From a virus, in the IMG/VR virus record IMGVR_UViG_3300020370_000002, positions 18,806 through 82,805 of that record: a stretch of DNA of 64,000 nucleotides; one strand, written 5' to 3'. The number at the start of each line of letters is the position of its first letter. Position 1 is the stretch's first letter. Positions 19,106-27,489 of this stretch are shown here, in pieces. The notes under the pieces were generated by a model. That model had not been told where the DNA came from. It worked only from the letters and a program-made list of their open reading frames with translations, and made no database searches. The position numbers and the translations under genes are program-made.

Positions 19106-20061
19106 TTAAAAATGTCCTGCCAGTTTCCTGTTGTGCTTGCCCGAGAATACTCAGTTGCACGGTTCTCAAAGAAATTAGTGTGTTCAACACCGTTTAACAT
19201 ATAGTCTAACCATGGTAACGGGTTGTCTTCACTCCCAAATATTTTTTTCATTCCAAGACCTAAAAGTCTACGATCTGCAATATAACGAATATAATCTTTT
19301 ATTTCTGCTGCGGTAAGATTTGGCACTTCTGCGTTTTCAAAACACAAGTCAATAAAAGCATCTTCAAGCTCTACTGTACGCTCTGCAGCACAATAAATCT
19401 CATACTTTAGATCGTCTGTCCATAAGTCTGGGTTCTCCTTTATAAAAGTGCGAAAGAGCTGTGACATTCCTTCAACGTGCAATGTCTCATCTCGCACAGA
19501 CCATGTAACAATTTGACCCATGCCTTTCATAAGGTTATGTCGAGGAAAGTTCAACAAGATAGCAAAACTACTAAATAGCTGTACCCCCTCGGTGAAAGCT
19601 GAGTATATAGCCATCGTTTTTGCGATATCCATCTCAGTTTTCATACCAAAATTATTCAAGTGCTCATGTTTTGCTAACATTTCCTTGTGTTGGAAGAATT
19701 TTTGATATTCTTCATCACCAAATCCTAACGTTTCCAAGAGCAAAGAATATGCTTCCTGATGTACTGCCTCCATAGCTGCAAAAGCCGAAAGCATCATTCG
19801 TACTTCAGGTTGTTTGAATGTGGGCAAATAGTGTTTTGCGTACCCACAACAAACGTCTACATCTGCTTGAGTAAAAAACCTAAAGATTTGACTTATAAGT
19901 TTCTTACTTTCAGGTGTTAGTTTCTCTCTATAGTCACGCAAATCATCTGCAAGATTGACTTCATCTGGAAGCCAGTGCATATGTTGTTGTGTCTTATAAT
20001 GTTCAAAAGCCCAAGGGTAATTAAAGGGCTTGTAATAATTTCTTTCTGCCAATAAACTCAT
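19102..20061 (-). CDS. nrdB: Ribonucleotide reductase class I, small subunit
   Basis: A protein of 319 residues. It holds the di-iron and tyrosyl radical cofactor that lets NrdA reduce ribonucleotides to deoxyribonucleotides for phage DNA synthesis. Metal ligands are visible as D67, E98, H101, E158, E192 and H195. Y105 sits four residues after H101, as the radical tyrosine does in class Ia proteins. The length is somewhat below E. coli NrdB (376). It lies downstream of nrdA in the same operon, separated by one tiny gene. Confidence 0.95.
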   Translation of the reverse strand: MSLLAERNYYKPFNYPWAFEHYKTQQHMHWLPDEVNLADDLRDYREKLTPESKKLISQIFRFFTQADVDVCCGYAKHYLPTFKQPEVRMMLSAFAAMEAVHQEAYSLLLETLGFGDEEYQKFFQHKEMLAKHEHLNNFGMKTEMDIAKTMAIYSAFTEGVQLFSSFAILLNFPRHNLMKGMGQIVTWSVRDETLHVEGMSQLFRTFIKENPDLWTDDLKYEIYCAAERTVELEDAFIDLCFENAEVPNLTAAEIKDYIRYIADRRLLGLGMKKIFGSEDNPLPWLDYMLNGVEHTNFFENRATEYSRASTTGNWQDIFK

Positions 20062-20070
20062 TTTATTTCT

Positions 20071-20202
20071 CTACCAGTGGTGTATCACTCCTGAAATTAT
20101 AAAGAAGCAAGTTATAAAATTTACTAATACAACTATACTTCTTATAATAGCCACTAAATCTGCTTCGTGGGAGTCCTCGGATGCTTTTTCTCCAAGAGAC
20201 AT
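20071..20202 (-). CDS. Possible small single-span membrane protein
   Basis: This ORF of 43 residues fills the gap between nrdA and nrdB. It has an acidic N-terminus (MSLGEKASEDSHEADL) and one hydrophobic segment (VVLVNFITCFFIISGVI). The start is inside the 3' end of the gap with a GGAAG-type ribosome binding site. An upstream in-frame start would run into nrdA. A glutaredoxin would be usual here, but there is no CxxC. Confidence 0.5.
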   Translation of the reverse strand: MSLGEKASEDSHEADLVAIIRSIVVLVNFITCFFIISGVIHHW

Positions 20203-20221
20203 TGCCCATAACTTCCATAGT

Positions 20222-21991
20222 CTAGCCCTCACAGGCCAAACAGCCTTCGTCGTCCATACTCTCAAAGATATACTGTCGGAGAGCTTCATCAGATACTGTT
20301 TCGGCTCTCTTTATTGCTTCACTTCTTAAATAGTACAGAGTTTTTACTTTTTTCTTCCATGCCATCATATGAATAGCATGAAGTTCTTGTTTTGAAACAT
20401 TTGCAGGAAAGAAGATATTTAAAGACTGACTTTGACAAATTTCTTTTTGTCTGTCTGATGCCATTTCTATTATCCATCTCTGGTCTATTTCTACAGCGGT
20501 CTTAAAGACATCTCTAGTCCAATCATCCAAAAAATCAAGATGCTGAACAGAACCATTGTTTGTAATAATACTTTTCCATACTTCATCAGTATCTTCTCCT
20601 ATTTCTTGTAGTATGTGTTCAAGGTATTCATTCTTTAAAAGAGATGATCCCGATTTTGTTTTCTGCGTAAATGCATTAGCGCGGTATGGCTCGATACTAG
20701 GAGAAGTATTCCCACAGATAATAGAACTGCTAGCATTGGGAGCCACAGCCAAAAGATGAACATTTCGAACACCCTCGCCAATAGCATCAGGGGCTTCACC
20801 ACGCTCCACAGCCAAAGTTGTTGTAGCATTTACTGCCTCCGATTTTATATGTCTAAACATTCTTGCATTATGGCTTTTTGCGATTGCACTCTCAAAAGGC
20901 ACATTATGTCTTTGTAAGTAGGCATGGAAGCCCATTGCTCCCAGTCCAAGACTTCTTTCCATTTCAGCACTATATTTTGCTTTTGATAACGTGTCGGGTG
21001 CATTTTCCACAAAGTAAGAGATTACATTGTCTAGCATCCGTATAAGGTCTGGAATAAAGTTCTCATCATTCTTCCACTCGTCATACTCTTCAAGATTTAC
21101 ACTTGATAGACAGCATACTGCTGTTCTCTCTTCGTTTGTTGCAAGCGTAATCTCTGAGCACAAATTAGAGTGGTGAACCCGTAACCCCTGCTCTAACTGG
21201 TATAAGGGGAGAGCTTCTTGTACTGTATTCTTAAATACAATATACGGCTCACCAGTTTCTACTCTATTTTGTATTAGCTTTACCCATAATGTCTTTGCAG
21301 ACACGGTTTTAACAACTTTTTTTGTATGTGGGTCTATAAGATCCCATGAATCGTTAAAACCAGGCTCTCTTGTAGCCTGCTCAATTAGCCCCATAAACCT
21401 ATCGCTAAGGAGAACACCATGATGCAAATTAACAGACTTTCTATTAACATCGCCTCCTGTGGGCTTACGTACGTCCAAGAACTCTTCGATCTCAGGGTGA
21501 GATATATCCAAATACGCCGCATAACTTCCTCTCCTAGTTACTCCTTGTGAAAACGCCAACATTTCTGCGTCAACAACTTTCATGAATGGTATGACTCCTG
21601 TGCTCTCAGAGCCGTTAGATGTTTTTGAGCCTACAGAGCGAATAGCTGACCAAGAGCCACCAACGCCACCACCAACACTGGAAAGAAAAGCATTTTCTGT
21701 GTAGTGGCTCGTGATTCCCTCTCTGCTGTCCTCAACATAATTAAGAAAACAACTAATAGGCAAGCCGCGAGTTGTTCCGCCATTAGAGAGTATAGGAGTA
21801 GAAAACATAAACCAAAGTTTACTAGCATAATCATAGAGCCTCTGTGCATGCGCTTCATTATCTGAAAAAGCTTTTGCAGCTCGCGCAAAAGCATCCTGAG
21901 GAGATGTTTCTCCTTCGATTAAATATCTATCTTGTAGAGTTTTGTGACTAAACTCTGACAGATAGTTGTCTCTCTTGTAATCAATTAACAC
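20222..21991 (-). CDS. nrdA: Ribonucleotide reductase class I, large subunit
   Basis: A protein of 589 residues forming the catalytic subunit. It shows PISCF (C81, first redox cysteine), SNLCSE (N276, C278, E280, active site), a following Cys pair at 293-294 and the Tyr-Tyr radical relay in TLYYLRS. The C-terminal CLAC pair exchanges electrons with glutaredoxin or thioredoxin. It lacks the N-terminal ATP-cone of the 761-residue E. coli enzyme, so it probably escapes dATP feedback, which suits a phage. The start is GTG with GAGGAG 8 bases before it, overlapping the upstream exonuclease gene by 7 bases. Confidence 0.95.
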   Translation of the reverse strand: MLIDYKRDNYLSEFSHKTLQDRYLIEGETSPQDAFARAAKAFSDNEAHAQRLYDYASKLWFMFSTPILSNGGTTRGLPISCFLNYVEDSREGITSHYTENAFLSSVGGGVGGSWSAIRSVGSKTSNGSESTGVIPFMKVVDAEMLAFSQGVTRRGSYAAYLDISHPEIEEFLDVRKPTGGDVNRKSVNLHHGVLLSDRFMGLIEQATREPGFNDSWDLIDPHTKKVVKTVSAKTLWVKLIQNRVETGEPYIVFKNTVQEALPLYQLEQGLRVHHSNLCSEITLATNEERTAVCCLSSVNLEEYDEWKNDENFIPDLIRMLDNVISYFVENAPDTLSKAKYSAEMERSLGLGAMGFHAYLQRHNVPFESAIAKSHNARMFRHIKSEAVNATTTLAVERGEAPDAIGEGVRNVHLLAVAPNASSSIICGNTSPSIEPYRANAFTQKTKSGSSLLKNEYLEHILQEIGEDTDEVWKSIITNNGSVQHLDFLDDWTRDVFKTAVEIDQRWIIEMASDRQKEICQSQSLNIFFPANVSKQELHAIHMMAWKKKVKTLYYLRSEAIKRAETVSDEALRQYIFESMDDEGCLACEG

Positions 21992-22770
21992 GCAATTTTC
22001 TCCTCAATCTCTGCAATGTTTTTATTTCCGATTGCATCGTCACAATATGACATTAAATCCATTAGCTCATAGTTTTGCAGTATTCGTTCCCCGCTTGCAT
22101 TAAGTTCTTGGATGTGCTTATATTTACTAGGTATAGGCATAGAGTCATAGATATTCATTGCATCACCATATGCAACAATTAAGTCTTTAGCTCTCTTTGG
22201 ACCAATACCTGTAATTCCTGGAACATTGTCTCCTTTATCTCCTGTGAGGCATTTTAGCGAGATATATTGCTCAGGACTTACTTCATAGTGGTCATACCAG
22301 TTTTGAATTCGTACCTCTTTTCGATTTACATATGAAAATCTGCTTACGCCTTCTTGTATTAGTAAGTCCCAGTCTCGGTCGCTTGATATAAGCCAGACTT
22401 CTCCAAAACCATACTTATCTTTGTTTTTTACTAAGTGTGCGGCAATATCATCTGCTTCTACTCCGTCAAAGCGTAGTAAAGGCAAAAATGCACCAAGCAT
22501 ATCAAGAGTGGCTTGGTACTCTTCGAAAAACTCTTCAAACGCAATTTTTTCTTCTTCCGTCTGAGTCGCATACTTGTCTTTTCTATTCTGTTTATAATCA
22601 GGAAGTATAGCTTTACGGTATGCTGAAGCGCCTCCGTCTGCTGTAAGTATTACGTCCTTACACTTATATGAATCTGCAAGACTATGTATGGTCTTTTCGT
22701 ACTCATATCTAAAATCTGTTCTGCCCTGATGTTTCCATCGGAACGCTAAGTTGAGGGCATCAACTATCAT
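21985..22770 (-). CDS. 5'-3' flap exonuclease (FEN / T5 D15-like)
   Basis: A protein of 261 residues. Metal-binding acidic motifs are visible in MIVDALNLAF, VEADDIAAHL and SSDRDWDLL. The helix-hairpin-helix DNA clamp is CLTGDKGDNVPGITGIGPKR. The family removes RNA primers and 5' flaps during replication. I chose the ATG preceded by AAGGAAC; an earlier in-frame ATG (22809) overlaps the upstream gene and has no ribosome binding site. It acts with the family A polymerase and ligase encoded further upstream in the block. Confidence 0.9.
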   Translation of the reverse strand: MIVDALNLAFRWKHQGRTDFRYEYEKTIHSLADSYKCKDVILTADGGASAYRKAILPDYKQNRKDKYATQTEEEKIAFEEFFEEYQATLDMLGAFLPLLRFDGVEADDIAAHLVKNKDKYGFGEVWLISSDRDWDLLIQEGVSRFSYVNRKEVRIQNWYDHYEVSPEQYISLKCLTGDKGDNVPGITGIGPKRAKDLIVAYGDAMNIYDSMPIPSKYKHIQELNASGERILQNYELMDLMSYCDDAIGNKNIAEIEEKIAC

Positions 22771-22798
22771 TGTTCCTTCTTTTTTCTGAGAATTAAAA

Positions 22799-23242
22799 CT
22801 AAGTGCCATTTATAAATTCTACCTTTTCTTTTTGCAACCATTGTTCTGCAATACAGATATAGCAGTTTAAGTCGCTAATATAAATATAATTTGTATACTC
22901 TGGTTTATCTTCTGTGCCTACATATATCTTTGATCTATTATATTTGAAAAAGAGCAAAGGACGCTGTTTTCCTGCGATTGCCTGTACAGTTACTTTTTTC
23001 CACCATCGTATTAAATTATTTGTTTTTAACTGAGAAAGTATTTTATCTGTCAAAGGAGTTTCTGCATAGTTTTTTACTTCGATACAGAAATGATTCTTTT
23101 CATTTGGAACATATAAATCTCCTTTTAAATATTCCAAAGCTCCTGACATGGGTACTCGTTCAAACTGAAGATTTGTATATTCTCTTAGTAAGTCTCTTAC
23201 TAAATACTCTCCGCGAGCACCTTTTGCTCTGCTATCTACCAT
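22799..23242 (-). CDS. Hjc-like Holliday junction resolvase (PD-(D/E)XK nuclease)
   Basis: A protein of 147 residues. The N-terminal helix KGARGEYLVRDLLRE, then ERVPMSGALEYLKGDLYV and IEVKNY give the E, D and E-x-K residues of the PD-(D/E)XK fold in the archaeal Hjc arrangement. Such enzymes cut four-way junctions or branched replication intermediates before packaging. Its neighbours (flap exonuclease, gp46/gp47-like complex) support a recombination role. A related restriction-like nuclease is possible. Confidence 0.75.
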   Translation of the reverse strand: MVDSRAKGARGEYLVRDLLREYTNLQFERVPMSGALEYLKGDLYVPNEKNHFCIEVKNYAETPLTDKILSQLKTNNLIRWWKKVTVQAIAGKQRPLLFFKYNRSKIYVGTEDKPEYTNYIYISDLNCYICIAEQWLQKEKVEFINGT

Positions 23243-23490
23243 TCAGTTTTCTGCCATCTATCCTTGTATAGCTCGTCCTCAGGGTAGGCATAGCCTATCC
23301 CATTTAAGGCAGCTAGTTTATCTTTGTACTCGGCAATCTTTCCAAGTTCTTCTTCTATTGTTGCCATCGTATCAGGGTGTTCTGCCACACCTACTGGGTT
23401 TTTCATAAAAACCTGTGCATTGATTGTGTGTTTTGCAATCTGCCCTTCCAGATACTTTTCCATGTGTTCTTTTATAACATTATATGCCAT
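23236..23490 (-). CDS. Hypothetical helical protein of 84 residues
   Basis: It starts MAYNVIKEHMEKYLEGQIAK and ends YPEDELYKDRWQKTEW. The central part (TIEEELGKIAEYKDKLAALN) looks like a coiled coil. The chosen ATG has GGAAGG 7 bases upstream and overlaps the stop of the lipoprotein gene as TAATG. A longer reading of the frame would run through that lipoprotein gene and is not supported. Function unknown. Confidence 0.7.
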   Translation of the reverse strand: MAYNVIKEHMEKYLEGQIAKHTINAQVFMKNPVGVAEHPDTMATIEEELGKIAEYKDKLAALNGIGYAYPEDELYKDRWQKTEW

Positions 23491-23705
23491 TAAAACCTTC
23501 CCATTCTGTTTAGCATTCTTTGATACTCTAGCCTTATCTTTGCTTCGGCTTCGCTTCGTTCCATCAAGTAACATTCTCTTCTACCTCCGAAAGTTTCGCA
23601 TATCTCTATGTACTCTGTCGAGTTGAAGCTTGATGTTCCTTTTGTAGGAATTAATTTACCGCTAGTACAACCTGTTAATAATAATAAAATTAATAAGTGT
23701 CTCAT
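23490..23705 (-). CDS. Small lipoprotein of 71 residues
   Basis: The N-terminus MRHLLILLLLTGCTSG has a short hydrophobic run and an LLTGC lipobox. The mature part is charged and helical (MERSEAEAKIRLEYQRMLNR). It is coupled by ATGA to the gp46-like gene upstream and by TAATG to the next gene. A lipoprotein inside a recombination operon is unusual. A lysis or exclusion role is possible but only inferred. Confidence 0.7.
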   Translation of the reverse strand: MRHLLILLLLTGCTSGKLIPTKGTSSFNSTEYIEICETFGGRRECYLMERSEAEAKIRLEYQRMLNRMGRF

Positions 23706-25495
23706 TCGAGTCTACTAATGTTCTCCCTTTTAACTACTTCTTTCTTTTCAAGAAGTGGGTGAGTCCAACCGTGTGAAACTATGTAAGTATTTAAATCTTC
23801 GCTAAGAAGAACCTCTACTAGCTTCTCACGCCCTGTATCATCTAATACTGCGATGACTTCATCTAAGAAAAGTATGTTAAGTCGAGACTTCGAGATGCTA
23901 CTCATTAGCTTTCGAATAGCAATCAACGTGGCAGTATTCACTCTTGCTAACTCTCCTGAAGAAAGTGCGAGAATATCTACTATTTTGCCATCATCTTCAA
24001 CCTGTACATTTAACTTATCATTAGATACTACAAATTCAAGAGTAAACCTTCCATCAGAAAGCTCTGCTAGATAGGTGTTCGCCAATTCTTCTAACTCTTT
24101 TACAAGATTTTCGATCTTATAGGCAAGAAGTCCGTTTGTACTAAAGGACTTTTTTAATATTTCAAGATTCGACAGCAGGGCTTCCTGTTTTATGAGAACG
24201 TCCTGAAATTCTGCCAGTTCTAAAAGAAAAGCATTTGTTTGTTCTTGAATTACTTGGATTCGAGTGTTGTGCTTTGTTCTTCTTTCATTTTCCTTTGCTG
24301 TGTTCTCCAGTTCGCTCTTTCGTTCAAGTAACTGCGCACGAACGCTTTGTAACCGACTATCGAGCTCTTCTTTATCCAAAAGAGCCGTAGGAAGATCCCG
24401 ATCAATACTCTGCCAAAGTTCCTTCCAATCGTTTTCCAACTTTTTTGTTTCGTCAAATCTTTTGTTGTCATTCTTAATTCGTCTAATTTCTTCTGTAATC
24501 CGTTCAATTTCTTTCTCCGCATCTATTGCTTTTCGTGTTTCCGCCGCTACAAGTGACTGTTTGAAGGTCGGATCTACCTCCTGTTCGCACGTAGGACATA
24601 TATCCCCTAATTTATTCAACTTTTCTACAAGTCGTTGAGACCCCGCTGCGACTTGAGAGTGCTCTCCCATTTTTGTCTGTAAAGAGTCATACGACTTTCT
24701 TTCAGTTACAGACGGGTTTTGTACTTCTTGTAAATTAATTTGACCTAATAAGGTTCTCAACTGATTATTTTTTGAGATTTTTTTATTTTTTTCCGAAATA
24801 TTTTCAATTTCTTTCGTAAGATATCGGAATTGCTTCTCATCTTCATCCGAAGAAATTGGTAAATCTAACATGGGAAGTATGTTAGTATCCCCTAATTTGT
24901 TATCTACTAACCATTTTTCTATCGTATCGAGCTTTGCTTGTACTCCGTTAATTTCCAAAGAAGCAACTCTAGCAGCCTCTTTAAAAATATCAAATAGCTG
25001 GACATAGTTTTCAAGGTGTAGCAAATCGATCAAAAACTTTTTTCTGTTTGTATCTGTAGCGGTTAGAAACTGTAAACTCGCATTTGTATTTTGATACACT
25101 AACTGAGAAAAAGTTTTGAAATCTACACCGATAGTATCTTGTATGGTTTTGTATGTGTTTGTAGCTGTATGACTGGAGATATCCTCTCCGTTCTTTTCAA
25201 GCTTTACTTTTACACTTGTCTTTCTATCAATACTAACTACATAAGTATCTTCGTCTTTAGTAAAAACTAATCGTATATTATAGCCTTTACCTATATATCT
25301 ATTTGGTATATCTGCTTTTTTGATTCCTTTGGAATTTTTGTTGTACAGCGCCTCCTCTATAATTAGAGGTATAGAGGATTTGCCAGTACCATTTGTTCCA
25401 ATGATTTGAGTTACAGTATTGTTATCAAGAAGTAACTCGTTGTTAGAACCATAGCTAAAGCAGTTATTCCACTGTAGCTGTTTTAGAGTAATCAT
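23702..25495 (-). CDS. Recombination nuclease ATPase subunit (SbcC / Rad50 / T4 gp46-like)
   Basis: A protein of 597 residues. Walker A GTNGTGKSS lies near residue 35. Two long coiled coils flank a zinc hook CPTCEQ near residue 305. The signature region precedes Walker B NILFLDEVIAVLDD near residue 545. With the SbcD-like partner encoded next to it, it forms the Mre11-Rad50-type complex that resects DNA ends for recombination-dependent replication. It is far shorter than SbcC (about 1050) and close to gp46 size. It overlaps the partner gene by 32 bases. Confidence 0.9.
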   Translation of the reverse strand: MITLKQLQWNNCFSYGSNNELLLDNNTVTQIIGTNGTGKSSIPLIIEEALYNKNSKGIKKADIPNRYIGKGYNIRLVFTKDEDTYVVSIDRKTSVKVKLEKNGEDISSHTATNTYKTIQDTIGVDFKTFSQLVYQNTNASLQFLTATDTNRKKFLIDLLHLENYVQLFDIFKEAARVASLEINGVQAKLDTIEKWLVDNKLGDTNILPMLDLPISSDEDEKQFRYLTKEIENISEKNKKISKNNQLRTLLGQINLQEVQNPSVTERKSYDSLQTKMGEHSQVAAGSQRLVEKLNKLGDICPTCEQEVDPTFKQSLVAAETRKAIDAEKEIERITEEIRRIKNDNKRFDETKKLENDWKELWQSIDRDLPTALLDKEELDSRLQSVRAQLLERKSELENTAKENERRTKHNTRIQVIQEQTNAFLLELAEFQDVLIKQEALLSNLEILKKSFSTNGLLAYKIENLVKELEELANTYLAELSDGRFTLEFVVSNDKLNVQVEDDGKIVDILALSSGELARVNTATLIAIRKLMSSISKSRLNILFLDEVIAVLDDTGREKLVEVLLSEDLNTYIVSHGWTHPLLEKKEVVKRENISRLE

Positions 25496-26423
25496 TAAAT
25501 GTTCCTATTATACTAGATATTTTATCTTTAGGAAGCTCTAGTATGTATTCCAGATACTCTGCTAGTTCTTCTCCTACACTCATTTCTTTATCGAGAACAA
25601 GGGTTGCTTCCGTACTTCGTTTCACAACTTTCTTATCTAAAAGTTCTGAGTTTTTTACTTTCGAGAGGTCTTGTATATCGCCTTCCAACTCATAAATTGT
25701 GTGATGATAGTCGCTTGGAATCATCTCTTCAGCACTACTTACAGTCTTTCTCAGAAGCTGTGGTAAATAGAACTTATCCCACATCCAAGACCAATCTTTA
25801 TCATTTATAAGTAAATACCCTGTTTCTACCTCATTTCTATGAAATGAAGTAGTCATAGGACTTCCTGGGTATACAATATTTCTCTGAGTATTACTATGCG
25901 CATGTAAGTCTCCTGCAAAAACTACAGGAAACTCAGCTAAGCGATCTAAATCTACTTCTGGTTTTACATGGGGAGGAATCTCTCCCCGCACATGAGTAAA
26001 TAAAGGCATAGAAGTTTTAAATGTTTCTATACTGTCTTCTCGGTGTAAGTCCGCATAAGGAAGCACACTAAACCCTTTATCTGTATCCACATAAGAAAAA
26101 TCGACAACATGAATCAAAGGATTTATGTCTCTACTTACTTGCTTTAATTGAGTAAAGAAAGTTCTATTTTTCTTTGTGGCTTCGTGGTTTCCATCGTAGA
26201 TAAGAGTGGGGATGGTGACTCTTCGTATAAACGAAAAGTACAATTCTAACTCTTCCATAGTCGGAAGACGATCAAAGAGATCGCCTCCGATTATGTGCAT
26301 ATTGCATTGTTTTTCCTGTTCGCTGATTTGCTCGAAAAAAGACTCGTATCTTTTTTTCGCCCAAGCAACTGGGACATTCTTCTGCCCCAGTTTTATGTGC
26401 CAATCGGCTGTAAACAGTATCAC
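25464..26423 (-). CDS. Recombination nuclease catalytic subunit (SbcD / Mre11 / T4 gp47-like)
   Basis: A protein of 319 residues. The metallophosphoesterase motifs appear in order: ADWHIKL (D-x-H), GGDLFDR, YDGNHE and FAGDLHAHS. It cleaves DNA ends in complex with the ATPase subunit encoded downstream. Its stop overlaps nothing upstream except the SSB gene end as ATGA. The pairing with a gp46-like gene makes the assignment secure. Confidence 0.9.
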   Translation of the reverse strand: MILFTADWHIKLGQKNVPVAWAKKRYESFFEQISEQEKQCNMHIIGGDLFDRLPTMEELELYFSFIRRVTIPTLIYDGNHEATKKNRTFFTQLKQVSRDINPLIHVVDFSYVDTDKGFSVLPYADLHREDSIETFKTSMPLFTHVRGEIPPHVKPEVDLDRLAEFPVVFAGDLHAHSNTQRNIVYPGSPMTTSFHRNEVETGYLLINDKDWSWMWDKFYLPQLLRKTVSSAEEMIPSDYHHTIYELEGDIQDLSKVKNSELLDKKVVKRSTEATLVLDKEMSVGEELAEYLEYILELPKDKISSIIGTFNDYSKTATVE

Positions 26424-27046
26424 GCTACGTTAAACTCTGCTTCAAGGGTTTCGTCAATCTCAGAGACAGTCTCTTGGCGTATGCGGTCAAGAAGCTCTTT
26501 CTGAGCGTCAGGAGTAGGACGAGGCATCACGTCATCCATGGACTTTACATCCGCAGCAAGAGCCGCGTCAGAGTCCGAAAGTGCACTAGGCTTGCACTTT
26601 AGAGGTTGTAACTGGTATTCCACATTATAGGGAAGAGGACCAGTTTTAACTCTCTTAAATTTGATTTCCCATCCAGTCTCAGGATCGGTAGGATCGCCTA
26701 AATCCTCTGCGGCAGTTATGATTTGCTCCCACAGCTTCTTTTTTAGATTAACAACTTTTACTTCACCGTTGTCAATGCACTGAGTTGCATAGCTCCAACC
26801 ACACTTGAGGTCGGGGTAGTATTCACGAACCCAATCCTTCTCTTTGTTGTTGAACGCTTCTGCATTGCGATCAAAAGACAGACACTCCAAAGGAATGTTC
26901 TTGTCGTTTTCGCCTTTGACCCAGTACACATAGCGAGCAAGAATGTCGCCTACGAGACGAAAAGAGTTGTCACCGTCTTTGTACTGAAATGTGCTGATAG
27001 AGGTTTTTTGAGCAGATCCCTTCTGCTGATTAAATGATATTGCCAT
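26420..27046 (-). CDS. Single-stranded DNA-binding protein, T4 gp32-like
   Basis: A protein of 208 residues. It starts MAISFNQQKG, using the ATG after GGAGAT. The core (FRLVGDILARYVYWVKG, CGWSYATQCIDNGEVKVVNL, DLGDPTDPETGWEIKFKRVK, YNVEYQLQPLKCK) has the spacing of gp32-type OB-fold proteins. The C-terminus is acidic (ETVSEIDETLEAEF), as in SSB tails that recruit replication partners. A longer frame upstream overlaps the preceding gene and is rejected. Its position beside recombination nucleases and polymerase fits. Confidence 0.8.
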   Translation of the reverse strand: MAISFNQQKGSAQKTSISTFQYKDGDNSFRLVGDILARYVYWVKGENDKNIPLECLSFDRNAEAFNNKEKDWVREYYPDLKCGWSYATQCIDNGEVKVVNLKKKLWEQIITAAEDLGDPTDPETGWEIKFKRVKTGPLPYNVEYQLQPLKCKPSALSDSDAALAADVKSMDDVMPRPTPDAQKELLDRIRQETVSEIDETLEAEFNVA

Positions 27047-27047
27047 T

Positions 27048-27449
27048 TTAATGTATCTCCATTGGGGCTTCTTCGTATAGAAAGTGAAGTTGATCACTAT
27101 CTACATAAAGTAGTCTAGGGTTGTCTAAAAATATAAAAGGATCTATTGTTAAATGCAATAAATCCAATGAAAGTTTGCCGTGTGCAGCATACTCGGCGTA
27201 TGAACGTGCACTGGCCATTGCTACGTAAATACAGATGTCTTTGTATGAATACTGATACGCATTATACAATAAAACATCTGGGTGTAGTAGAAAGGAGTCA
27301 CCACGGAAATCAATATGAGAATATTTATATATTTTATCATACTGGTTTACTGGTAGTTCTTTTTCTACTAACATTTTTAAAACTCGCAAGACCTCGGAAG
27401 TATTTCCTCTGCAAGTTTCATAAATCTTTTTCCAATCGTAGAATAACAT
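27048..27449 (-). CDS. Hypothetical protein of 133 residues
   Basis: A helical, Tyr/Leu-rich protein (VLLYNAYQYSYKDICIYVAM, SARSYAEYAAHGKLSLDLLH). No domain is recognised. It ends 1 base before the SSB start. The ATG directly abuts a -10 box with no spacer and has no ribosome binding site. If that promoter is used, translation must start further in (for example at codon 26) or depend on read-through from the helicase gene. The start is therefore uncertain. Confidence 0.6.
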   Translation of the reverse strand: MLFYDWKKIYETCRGNTSEVLRVLKMLVEKELPVNQYDKIYKYSHIDFRGDSFLLHPDVLLYNAYQYSYKDICIYVAMASARSYAEYAAHGKLSLDLLHLTIDPFIFLDNPRLLYVDSDQLHFLYEEAPMEIH

Positions 27450-27478
27450 ATTATATCAAAAATTATAACTCATGTCAA
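27450..27478 (-). promoter_or_regulatory. sigma70-type promoter upstream of the SSB gene pair
   Basis: On the minus strand TTGACA (27478-27473) and TATAAT (27455-27450) are separated by 17 bp, with an AAAATAATAC element before the -35. It follows the helicase stop codon and should boost SSB expression. Confidence 0.7.
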
Positions 27479-27489
27479 GTATTATTTTT

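Noticed and set aside
23236-23574. Longer N-terminus for the 84-residue protein
   Set aside because: It would cross the lipoprotein gene, which has a clear signal peptide and coupled start, while the internal ATG has GGAAGG and a TAATG junction.
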